Part shown: positions 57,009-64,000 of the stretch, one piece after another
Layout: every line of letters starts with the position of its first letter
Position numbering within the stretch: the first letter of the stretch is position 1
Assembly (NCBI GenBank): GCA_035301285.1
Contig: DATGUN010000027.1
Span: 18,778 to 82,777, forward strand
Length of the DNA: 64,000 bases
DNA from: DATGUN01 sp035301285
Lineage (GTDB): Bacteria > Bacillota > Bacilli > Bacillales > Amphibacillaceae
Direction of reading: 5' to 3'
Program-made: the position numbers and the translations under genes
The notes under the pieces: generated by a model
Seen by the model: only the letters and a program-made list of their open reading frames with translations
What the model was told of the DNA's origin: nothing
Database searches by the model: none

Positions 57009-57193
57009 TGATGACAGCAGAGGAAACCATTGAACAATTGCGTCCAAAGATAAAAAAATCTCTTTATGACACTCATGTACAGGAACGTGATGATTTGGAA
57101 CAGGAGTTGAAATTGAAAATAACCGAATGCATCCATAATGATGTCTTTGATGAGGCGCCTGGATTCTGGGAATTTGCCAGAACCTTTAATTAG
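57005..57193 (+). CDS. rsoA: RsoA-like small sigma co-factor
   Basis: 62 aa, starting MMMTAEETIEQLRPKIKKSL. The segment QERDDLEQELKLKITECI resembles sigma region 2.1/2.2 (DREDLEQEL). In B. subtilis RsoA supplies region 2 to SigO, so this is the likely counterpart; it is shorter than RsoA (79 aa). Translationally coupled to the sigma gene by a 4-base overlap. Confidence 0.65.
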   Translation: MMMTAEETIEQLRPKIKKSLYDTHVQERDDLEQELKLKITECIHNDVFDEAPGFWEFARTFN

Positions 57194-57246
57194 AAATCGA
57201 TGGATAGCCATTTCTTGAATCGGATATGTACATTGATTGTCATAAA

Positions 57247-57287
57247 AAGGTCTGACTTCTTTGCTGTCAAAAAGAAATCAGACCTTC
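57247..57287. terminator. Bidirectional terminator between rsoA and the FUSC gene
   Basis: AAGGTCTGA / TCAGACCTT outer stem with TTCTTT / AAGAA inner stem. The T run is best on the minus strand, so it mainly serves the minus-strand FUSC gene. Confidence 0.75.
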
Positions 57288-57383
57288 ATATTTTCTGTAA
57301 TGGTTTGTTAAAAACGCATCGAGGATGGGGTGATTTGATGCCTGTATGATTATCCAGTAAATTTTCAGTTATCCGTTTGTTTT

Positions 57384-58418
57384 TCATGATTTTTTTCGGG
57401 ATGGTTTAACGTTATCTGGATTATAAAAGCTTTCAACAAGGTTATATATGGATACCAATTCATAGAGGAGAATCAATTCGGGCGGAAATCGAGTCGGATG
57501 TATGTGATTACCTTTCGTTATTTCCTCATTGTCTTCCCAAAATATCTCCGTGATTTCCCTAAGACGTTGCTTGTGTTGGTCGGGATCATAGTTTGTGCGA
57601 TTTCTTAGGCTTCCTCCGAGTTCAATGACCGCTTCCATGATAAGATCACGTTCGGACTTGGACCATGATATTTTATTGATGGGCATCTGGATTAAATAAT
57701 CCAGATGGTATTCCAGCGCATGTAAAAATGCCAGCTGTTTTTCAGAGGTTCGGAGTTGTCCCTTATCTCCTCCCACAAGCGGGTGCAGTTTTGATTCATC
57801 TTTCTGGAAACGGATCAATGATTCTGTTCTTCTGATTGATTTATCAAGTTGATTGATTTTCGTTTGATCGATATGATTTTCATCTGGATCATATAAAATA
57901 TTGCGGAATGTCTTTTCCAATACTACCCCTGTTCGTTTTCCGATTGCCTGGATATTCCGGATAATATCATCCCGATAATCGGGCGGGAATATCAGAAAGT
58001 TGACAAGGGTTGAGACCAAAAGGCCAGTTGTCGTCGTTCCAAGTCGGATGAAAAAAGATATGAGATAATTGCTGTGTATCACTTCGACCATTGCAACTGC
58101 TGTCAGGGTCGCTACAAGCAATCCGGAGTGAAGATTCAATTTATAGCATGTCAGGATCGTTAAAACAGCAGCCAATGTATATGTAATCGGGGAATTGCCA
58201 AACAGGGCGATGAAAAATACGGCATAGGCTGATCCAATCGCTGATGCTGGAAATCGAATGATACCTTTTTTGATGGAATCAGAAACGGTCGGTTCTACCG
58301 TTACAATTGCCGTTATAACAGCAAATACAGGTGGCCAGTTCAACCATTCACATATGATTGCCGTCAAAAAAACGGATATGCCTGTCTTGATAACCCTGTT
58401 CCCAAAAAAAGTGCGCAT
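57384..58418 (-). CDS. FUSC / aromatic acid exporter family protein (DUF939-like)
   Basis: 344 aa from ATG 58418 (AGAGGTGG 8 bases upstream; ATG 58448 is an alternative). Several N-terminal membrane helices (ISVFLTAIICEWLNWPPVFAVITAIVTVEPT) and a cytoplasmic C-terminal half of charged helices. Resembles YqjA-type aromatic acid exporters. Substrate unknown. Confidence 0.8.
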   Translation of the reverse strand: MRTFFGNRVIKTGISVFLTAIICEWLNWPPVFAVITAIVTVEPTVSDSIKKGIIRFPASAIGSAYAVFFIALFGNSPITYTLAAVLTILTCYKLNLHSGLLVATLTAVAMVEVIHSNYLISFFIRLGTTTTGLLVSTLVNFLIFPPDYRDDIIRNIQAIGKRTGVVLEKTFRNILYDPDENHIDQTKINQLDKSIRRTESLIRFQKDESKLHPLVGGDKGQLRTSEKQLAFLHALEYHLDYLIQMPINKISWSKSERDLIMEAVIELGGSLRNRTNYDPDQHKQRLREITEIFWEDNEEITKGNHIHPTRFPPELILLYELVSIYNLVESFYNPDNVKPSRKKS

Positions 58419-58538
58419 ACGTGTTTCCACCTCTGAATCGATTAACATCTGTCATCCGTTAAGACCACTCAAGCATTATTTAATATACGTTACTCTATGA
58501 ATGCTTAACCGATCATAATGATTTCAACAGGTTGTTTG

Positions 58539-59423
58539 TTATGCATTTTCTATGATCGCTCTTCTCTTAAGCCTTTGAATGGTTTCCAAATCCATATACA
58601 CAAAAGCATAACTGACTGCAAAGAAGAGTAAAGAAATAAGATAATAGGCATCCATTATCATGATAAGAAGAATGCTGTCTCCTACTAAAAAGATGGAGAT
58701 GGACTCCAACATCTTCTGGAACACGAGAAAAATACCGAGCAAAATGATGGCGAATGCCATTGTCCGTACAAGCTTATTCCGTGTTAAATACCAGCTTTCC
58801 CTGTAACCTGGCAAATCACCTTCGTATGCATTTGGAACAAAGAATACGATTCTCATGAAAACAAAAAAGAAGATGACATAAATTCCGATTACAAGTGCAT
58901 ATGACAGCGGCGCCCCCCATGTCGGAAGTGCCTTGATGATGCTTGTTACTGCCGGTTCAATAACGATTGTCGGAAAGAAATAGGCAATAATGGCAAGTAT
59001 AAAAAACCCGAAACTCCCGCTGATGATGTATGAATAAGCCGTTAAGCTATCTTTTATGACTGATCCAACGGTAAATTCTCCATTTTTTGTACGGTGTGAT
59101 AGAGCTAAAATAGTCGCTATAAAAACAAAAGGAATGACAATGAAAATAGAATAACCGACGATTCGTGCATAAAATTCAAACCGACCTTCCATCACAGGGT
59201 AAGATAATGTCTCCAGTATCTTCAGCCGCATGTCATCGGAACCCATCATATTCGCTATAAATGGTTTTTTCGATAAAAACAGAAAGATATATTGGAGTAT
59301 CAATAATGGTCCGGCCAGACATATTATAATCAAGAACAGTTTTTTGAAGTGTTTACTGATAAACATGGATATCATATCAATGAGTTCTTTAAATGTTTTG
59401 GGTTGATTAAATTGCAAGTCCAT
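58539..59423 (-). CDS. Multi-pass membrane protein of unknown function
   Basis: 294 aa with six hydrophobic helices and a conserved amphipathic helix after the fourth (FVPNAYEGDLPGYRESWYLTRNK), a pattern seen in proteins related to the membrane domain of glycerophosphodiester phosphodiesterases. No catalytic motif visible; exact family uncertain. Confidence 0.6.
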   Translation of the reverse strand: MDLQFNQPKTFKELIDMISMFISKHFKKLFLIIICLAGPLLILQYIFLFLSKKPFIANMMGSDDMRLKILETLSYPVMEGRFEFYARIVGYSIFIVIPFVFIATILALSHRTKNGEFTVGSVIKDSLTAYSYIISGSFGFFILAIIAYFFPTIVIEPAVTSIIKALPTWGAPLSYALVIGIYVIFFFVFMRIVFFVPNAYEGDLPGYRESWYLTRNKLVRTMAFAIILLGIFLVFQKMLESISIFLVGDSILLIMIMDAYYLISLLFFAVSYAFVYMDLETIQRLKRRAIIENA

Positions 59424-59521
59424 ATATCGTCACCCTTAAAACCTTATTTATATTTTACCATATCATTCTTTGCCGTTATTTAGAATACTTTCGCTGAAAT
59501 AAAAATTTGTTGCAAAAACAA

Positions 59522-59551
59522 TTGACAGATAACGTGGAACCATGATATATT
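59522..59551 (+). promoter_or_regulatory. Promoter of the tRNA-Ser gene
   Basis: TTGACA (59522-59527) with TATATT (59546-59551) at 18 bases or ATATAT at 17, about 15 bases before the tRNA. Confidence 0.6.
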
Positions 59552-59566
59552 TATTCTTGTGCATAC

Positions 59567-59659
59567 GGAGGAATACCCAAGTCTGGTTGAAGGGGTCGGT
59601 CTTGAAAACCGAAAGGGGTGTCAAAGCCCGCGGGGGTTCGAATCCCTCTTCCTCCTCCA
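59567..59659 (+). tRNA. tRNA-Ser (UGA) with T at discriminator position
   Basis: 93-nt class II tRNA. Acceptor GGAGGAA pairs with TTCCTCC, anticodon stem TCGGT / ACCGA with loop CTTGAAA (anticodon TGA at 59603-59605), long variable arm, T loop TTCGAAT and encoded CCA. Strongly resembles B. subtilis tRNA-Ser(UGA), except that the base before CCA (position 73, 59656) is T rather than G. Confidence 0.95.
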
Positions 59660-59683
59660 TAATTTAATCATATGAACATCAAT

Positions 59684-59707
59684 CCGTTACAATGTAGCGG
59701 TTTTTTT
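59684..59707 (+). terminator. Terminator of tRNA-Ser
   Basis: CCGTTAC pairs with GTAGCGG (one G-U) and is followed by seven T. Confidence 0.85.
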
Positions 59708-59975
59708 ATGGCATTTTTTAAATATAGCCGCTAATAGAGCCTCTTTTTTCATTCGTGATGTTTGAGTCATCGTTTATGAACCTCTAAGTATTTTTATCAC
59801 ATCCAATAGCTCACCTTTTCCAAAGGCATATTTAGGACAGGTCAAGTTCACAAATTTGTAACATTTTATTCATGCTCCGTTCATTTACTTATGTCATGAC
59901 TGCTGGTATGCTTAATACAGCTTGAAAAATAAACCAATCGTACAGGGAGGTTATTTATAAGAACGTACATAAAAC
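59708..59975 (+). promoter_or_regulatory. Upstream region of the haem-uptake operon
   Basis: 268 bases without a gene. TTTACT (59884-59889) and TATGCT (59907-59912) at 17 bases form a possible promoter. No clear Fur box was found, which is surprising for a haem-uptake operon. A GGAGG at 59946 has no start codon at a suitable distance. Confidence 0.4.
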
Positions 59976-60026
59976 ATGATTATGATGAACACTGAGGGGA
60001 CTTTGGTAAAGGAAAGGAAAAGGTAT

Positions 60027-60827
60027 ATGGGAAAGGATTTATTAAGAGGGCTGGCTGTATTTGCAATTATATTTACATTGTCCATTGTCATTATCCCTTA
60101 TAAGACAGTTCATGCCGACATTCAAGACGGAACTTATGAAATAAATTATGAAATGAAAGAGTCTGGAAATGACAATACATCCATTGCCGATGGGTATTTT
60201 TCAAAGCCAGCTACATTGACTGTGACAGATGGCGTGCAGTATATCCAATTGACTGTGACGAGCAGCAGTATGATCAAATCATTGGATGCCCCCAGCGGAC
60301 CGGTGGAAATCGTCAGTGAAGACGAAGGGAATGAAACACGGACAGTCCGGTTCCGGGTGGATGGCGATTTATCCGAACCTGTTCCCATGGATATGCATGT
60401 CGTCGTTCCGGATTTATATGATATGGAACATACAGCACGGGCCGTTTTTGATGTAAGTGGCTTGGAAGCTGAATCTGAAGCTGAGACAGAGGAAGCTGCG
60501 GACGAAGATAACGATTCCGAAACCGAAGATGCGGAAAATACCGATGATGACATAGATGAAAACCAGGGATCTGAAGACGAATCTAATTCGGAATCTTCTG
60601 AAGAAAATGAAGAAAATACGGATGATCACCAAACCGATGAAAATGATCCGGAAGAAGACATAGATCCTAGACAATTAGAAGATAAAGCCCTAGATAGTCA
60701 CTTTGATCAACAAACCAAAAGTGTGAAGGCTGACAACGATACATCAGTCTGGCCTTGGATAGTCGGGAGTGTTGTCGGTATCGTCATCGTTGGATCAGTC
60801 ATTTGGTTCATTCGCAAAAAAAAGTAA
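60027..60827 (+). CDS. Membrane-anchored NEAT-domain haem-binding protein
   Basis: 266 aa from ATG 60027 (AAAGGAAAAGG upstream); ATG 59976 is an alternative. Signal peptide (cleavage near VHA), one NEAT domain (residues ~32-135) with the motif YDMEHTARAVFD, that is YxxxH where most haem-binding NEAT domains have YxxxY, a long acidic linker, and a C-terminal membrane helix with KKK tail. No LPxTG-like sorting motif, so it is membrane-held. First of an Isd-like cluster. Confidence 0.85.
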   Translation: MGKDLLRGLAVFAIIFTLSIVIIPYKTVHADIQDGTYEINYEMKESGNDNTSIADGYFSKPATLTVTDGVQYIQLTVTSSSMIKSLDAPSGPVEIVSEDEGNETRTVRFRVDGDLSEPVPMDMHVVVPDLYDMEHTARAVFDVSGLEAESEAETEEAADEDNDSETEDAENTDDDIDENQGSEDESNSESSEENEENTDDHQTDENDPEEDIDPRQLEDKALDSHFDQQTKSVKADNDTSVWPWIVGSVVGIVIVGSVIWFIRKKK

Positions 60828-60846
60828 CTAACGGAAAAGGAGAAAA

Positions 60847-62613
60847 GTGAAAATGCATAAATCATTTAAATGGATTTTATCATTGATTGTTACAGTATTT
60901 GCTTTGTCGATAACAGGTAGTACGGTATTTGCCGAAAAAGATGGTGCGTTTGAAGACGGTGAATACGACATTGATTATAGTGTCAATTACGAGGGTGATG
61001 ATTCCCCTGTTGATGTTGATAGCTTTTTTGAAAAACCAGCTACATTAAAGATTGAAGATGGCAAGCAATCGATACAATTGAAATATACGTCTACCAATAT
61101 GATTGTTGGTCTAGAAGTACCGAATGCGGAAGTGGAAATCATTGAAGACGATGAAGATGCCGAGACACGCGTTGTATCCATCAAGACCGATGCCGATTTG
61201 ACGGAGTCCCTGGATATGGGGCTGGAAATGTTCTACGGTCAGACACATGATGTTGTAGCCGAATTTGATGTCAGTGATGTTCCGGAAAAGTCCGAGGAAC
61301 CTGAAGAAGATAAAAAAGATAGTGATGATGAAGACGGTGAAGATAACTCAAGCGATAAACCAGACAATGAAAAACCGGATGATTCCAATAAAGACAATGA
61401 CCAAGGCAATGACAAAAAAGATAAAGACAAAAAAGATGAAGGTACGCAAAACAACGATAAAAAAGACGGAGACAAACAAAACAACGATAAAAAAGATCAA
61501 AAGAAAAAAACAAAGGAAAGCAAGGATGCTAAACAAAAAAGCAATGATGATTCTAAGGTAACACCGGAGAAAGCTTTCCAATATGATTACACGGTGAAAC
61601 ATGAAACAGAAGACAAAGCATCTGCGGCAAATGAATTTTTCCAAAAGCCTGCCACTGTCCTTCATAAAGATGGTGAAAAATATATTCAAGTAACCGTTAC
61701 AAGCTGGGAAATGATTGATGATTTGAAGGCAGACAATAATGATGTGAAAGTGATCGAAGAAAATGGCGATGGTTCCGTCCTTATTCAATTTAAAGTGGAT
61801 GGAGACTTATCCGACACCATCCCATTGAACATGAAGGTTACCGTTCCTGGCCTTTATAGTGAAGACCATACTGCTCGCATGATTCTGGACATGGGCAGTG
61901 AAAAGAAAGTTGATGCAAATCAATTCAGCATTTACCTTAAAGGTAGTCCCGCTTCTGGAAATGGGGATTCCAAAAAAGAAACAAATAAAGCACCACAAAA
62001 ACAAGAAAACAACGCTACCAGCAATGAATCAGGTGAAAGTGGAAACACAACTGCAAAGGCAACATCTGGTGAATCAAACATTCAGTGGGATAAGGCGTTT
62101 GAATATGATTATGTCGTCAAACATGCCACAGAAGATAAAGTATCTGCAGCAGACAAATTTTTCAAAAAACCGGCGACTGTTCTTTATAAAGGTGATGAAA
62201 AATATATCCAACTGACAATAACAAATTGGGAATGGATCAAATCCATAACACCAGAAAGCGGTGAAGTGACGGTTGTTCAGGTCAATGATGACGGTTCAGC
62301 TGTGATCCAATTCAAAGTCAATGGTGATTTATCTGATGCCATCGTTTTGGATATGCATGTCGTCGTACCGGAAGAGGTTGCAGGCATGCCATATGACATG
62401 AATCATACAGCACGCATATTCCTTGATCTGGATAGTGAAAAAGAAGTTAACCCTGATGATTATGCAACAACTGTTTTAGGTGGAGAAGATGGAAAAGTAC
62501 CGAATCCTCAAACAGGTGATTCAACGAATGTTTGGTATTATGCCCTGCTTTTAATGGGATCGATTATCGTTCCTTCAGGGATGTTGGTTAAAAGACGTTT
62601 CGCACATAAATAA
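60847..62613 (+). CDS. Cell-wall NEAT protein with three NEAT domains (NPQTG sorting)
   Basis: 588 aa from GTG 60847. Signal peptide (cleavage near VFA), NEAT1 (31-142), a Lys/Asp-rich linker (150-240), NEAT2 (243-357), a second linker, NEAT3 (417-530), and a C-terminal signal NPQTG (553-557), hydrophobic span and KRRFAHK. Each domain has YxxxH (Y130, Y337, Y516). NPQTG resembles the sortase B signals of IsdC-type proteins. Probably captures haem at the cell wall and passes it to the membrane. Confidence 0.92.
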   Translation: MKMHKSFKWILSLIVTVFALSITGSTVFAEKDGAFEDGEYDIDYSVNYEGDDSPVDVDSFFEKPATLKIEDGKQSIQLKYTSTNMIVGLEVPNAEVEIIEDDEDAETRVVSIKTDADLTESLDMGLEMFYGQTHDVVAEFDVSDVPEKSEEPEEDKKDSDDEDGEDNSSDKPDNEKPDDSNKDNDQGNDKKDKDKKDEGTQNNDKKDGDKQNNDKKDQKKKTKESKDAKQKSNDDSKVTPEKAFQYDYTVKHETEDKASAANEFFQKPATVLHKDGEKYIQVTVTSWEMIDDLKADNNDVKVIEENGDGSVLIQFKVDGDLSDTIPLNMKVTVPGLYSEDHTARMILDMGSEKKVDANQFSIYLKGSPASGNGDSKKETNKAPQKQENNATSNESGESGNTTAKATSGESNIQWDKAFEYDYVVKHATEDKVSAADKFFKKPATVLYKGDEKYIQLTITNWEWIKSITPESGEVTVVQVNDDGSAVIQFKVNGDLSDAIVLDMHVVVPEEVAGMPYDMNHTARIFLDLDSEKEVNPDDYATTVLGGEDGKVPNPQTGDSTNVWYYALLLMGSIIVPSGMLVKRRFAHK

Positions 62614-62622
62614 AGAAACGCA

Positions 62623-62680
62623 GTCAAACTTACGGGTCTTACTGGTCTTTGAAGCAGTAAGGCTCCGTTTGACGTATGGC
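62623..62680. repeat. Inverted repeat between the NEAT and isdE genes
   Basis: GTCAAAC / GTTTGAC and CTTACTG / CAGTAAG form a nested hairpin without a T run. It may limit transcription or define an mRNA processing boundary within the operon. Confidence 0.5.
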
Positions 62681-62712
62681 ATGTCGTTTCAAGAAAGGGG
62701 TGTTCATGCGCC

Positions 62713-63624
62713 GTGAAAAATAAGATAATCATGTTCGTGATGTTGATCGGATTATTGACGATGGCAGTGGGATGTTCTTCGAGTGGCGCCTCCAGTGCTG
62801 ATGAAAAAGAGACAGACGACAACTCCAATGAAGCAACTTCCGAAGCCGACATTGTTTCTACAACAGTTGCGTTGACGGAAATAACGGATGAATTGGATCT
62901 CGATTTGGTCGGTGTTCCAACATCGTATAAACATCTCCCTGATCGGTACCAAGATGCCGAGGAGGTGGGGATGGCAATGGATCCGGATATGGAAATCATT
63001 CAATCTCTTCATCCTGATGATGTTTTATCTGTCAGCACATTGGAAGATGATGTCAGCGATGCGTTTGAAAAAACGAATACCCCTGTTACATTTGTCGATC
63101 TTGAAAGTGTCGATGGGATGTATGATTCCATTCTTGATCTCGGGGAAAAATATGATCGCAACAGCCAGGCGGAAGAATTGGTGGATGAATTCAAACAGAA
63201 ATTATCCGATATCGAAACGAGCGTTCAAGATAAGGAGCCACCAAACGTCCTCATATTGCTCGGTGTACCTGGCAGTTACCTTGTGGCTACGGAAAACTCG
63301 TATGTCGGCGATCTTGTTAAACGGGCGGGTGGCGAAAATGCCATTCAAGGTGAAGATGCGGAATATATTTCATCCAACACCGAACACTTGCAACAATCGA
63401 ATCCCGATATCATTTTACGGATGGCACATGGTATGCCGGAAGAAGTGGTTGAAATGTTTGATGAGGAATTCAAGGAAAATGATATTTGGAAACATTTTAA
63501 AGCTGTCCAAGATGGACGGGTGTATGACCTGGAGGAAACACGTTTCGGAACAACTGCTAATTTAGCTGCCCCGGAAGCATTGGAGGAATTAATCGATATC
63601 CTTTATTCCGAAGAAGCGGATTAG
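62713..63624 (+). CDS. isdE: IsdE-like haem-binding lipoprotein
   Basis: 303-aa ABC transporter substrate-binding lipoprotein starting at GTG 62713, with lipobox AVGC, a Ser/Asp/Glu-rich spacer and two lobes. The MAMDPDMEIIQSLHPDDVL segment and the later RMAHGMPEEV, with Met and His where IsdE has its haem ligands, support haem binding. The permease follows downstream. Confidence 0.88.
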   Translation: MKNKIIMFVMLIGLLTMAVGCSSSGASSADEKETDDNSNEATSEADIVSTTVALTEITDELDLDLVGVPTSYKHLPDRYQDAEEVGMAMDPDMEIIQSLHPDDVLSVSTLEDDVSDAFEKTNTPVTFVDLESVDGMYDSILDLGEKYDRNSQAEELVDEFKQKLSDIETSVQDKEPPNVLILLGVPGSYLVATENSYVGDLVKRAGGENAIQGEDAEYISSNTEHLQQSNPDIILRMAHGMPEEVVEMFDEEFKENDIWKHFKAVQDGRVYDLEETRFGTTANLAAPEALEELIDILYSEEAD

Positions 63625-63648
63625 ACTCGTGAAAGCCCGCTTACGATT

Positions 63649-63800
63649 TTGTGCGACGCCGTGGGGTTGTGTGCACGATTGGAGAGCGATGCGCGATGTC
63701 AGGGTGATGTTGCGCGTTTGGAGGAGAGTTGCGTGATTTTGACTCAGTATTGCGCGATTACGTGTGAGGTTGTGCGGTTTCACAGTGATGTTGCGCGAAT
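63649..63800. repeat. Array of eight ~20-bp GC-rich repeats
   Basis: Eight copies of a core close to TTGCGCGAT occur at 63649, 63669, 63689, 63710, 63729, 63750, 63770 and 63791, spaced 19-21 bases, with variable GT/GA-rich spacers. The period is close to two helical turns. The region is more GC-rich than its surroundings and lies between isdE and the permease gene. Confidence 0.8.
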
Positions 63801-63850
63801 ATGGGTAAGGATTGTATGCCCAACCAGTAGATGATAAAGAGGTATTCAGG

Positions 63851-64000
63851 ATGAAAAAGAAGGTATTCAGCTTCATAGTTGTCATGATATTGCTTGTTAT
63901 CGTTACCCTTTATGCGGCAGTGACAGGGAGTATTGATATCACAGCTATGGAACTTATCAAAGGATTATTTACGGGGACAAATGAGAATGTCGATATCATC
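63851..64000 (+). CDS. isdF: IsdF-like haem ABC transporter permease (start only)
   Basis: First 50 codons of a FecCD-family permease (MKKKVFSFIVVMILLVIVTLYAAV), ATG 63851 with AAAGAGGT 7 bases upstream; the gene continues past the window. With isdE it would form the haem import system. Confidence 0.8.
   Translation, partial: MKKKVFSFIVVMILLVIVTLYAAVTGSIDITAMELIKGLFTGTNENVDII

Noticed and set aside
61239..61561. Long frames opposite and beside the lysine/aspartate-rich NEAT linker
   Set aside because: They arise from low-complexity codon composition of the real gene.
63649..63834. Hypothetical protein from the GC-rich array
   Set aside because: The frame is a by-product of the ~20-bp repeats; no ribosome binding site, no family resemblance.

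Overview
The window is the replication-origin region of a low-GC, endospore-forming Firmicute of the family Bacillaceae. The gene order walK-walR-purA-dnaC-rplI-gdpP-yybS-rpsR-ssb-rpsF-ychF-yyaC-parB-soj-noc-rsmG-mnmG-mnmE-khpB-yidC-rnpA-rpmH | oriC | dnaA-dnaN-yaaA-recF-remB-gyrB-gyrA-yaaC-guaB-dacA-serS is the classic Bacillus arrangement. Sporulation genes (yyaC, soj/spo0J, a SpoIIIJ-type yidC), noc, remB and a SigO/RsoA-like pair support this. Acidic secreted proteins suggest a halotolerant relative such as Virgibacillus, Lentibacillus or Oceanobacillus; this genus-level guess is inference only.

Left arm (1-28 kb, almost all minus strand, reading away from the origin when mirrored): the essential WalKR two-component system, PurR-controlled purA, replicative helicase, ribosomal proteins, c-di-AMP phosphodiesterase, the S6/SSB/S18 operon with a structured leader, chromosome segregation and nucleoid occlusion genes with two consensus parS sites, tRNA-modification genes, YidC/KhpB and RNase P protein. 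oriC is bipartite: DnaA-box clusters lie on both sides of dnaA, and the dnaA-dnaN gap carries DnaA-trio-like triplets followed by an AT-rich unwinding element.

Right arm, core (28-45 kb, mostly plus strand): dnaA-dnaN, yaaA-recF-remB-gyrB-gyrA, guaB, dacA, a T-box-controlled serS and gpmA. The rRNA operon and pdxST found here in B. subtilis are absent.

Right arm, accessory (45-64 kb): a metal-responsive ArsR-family regulator with a P1B-type Zn/Cd/Pb-like ATPase; a convergent arsR-arsB pair with a perfect inverted-repeat operator; an MMPL transporter whose start codon seems lost, paired with a secreted LxxG-repeat protein; an 11-copy, 52-bp tandem array with a palindrome at every junction; a beta-propeller-like protein; a YvrJ / SigO / RsoA-like module whose divergent genes share an identical promoter-like motif; two membrane proteins; a tRNA-Ser(UGA) with an unusual discriminator base; and an Isd-like haem uptake operon (two NEAT proteins, haem-binding lipoprotein, start of a permease) with a helically phased array of about 20-bp repeats between the lipoprotein and permease genes.

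The most unusual items are the 52-bp palindromic array, the ~20-bp phased array, the shared SigO-type motif, the U73 tRNA-Ser read against the serS T-box, and the MMPL start anomaly. No insertion sequences, prophage or CRISPR arrays were seen.
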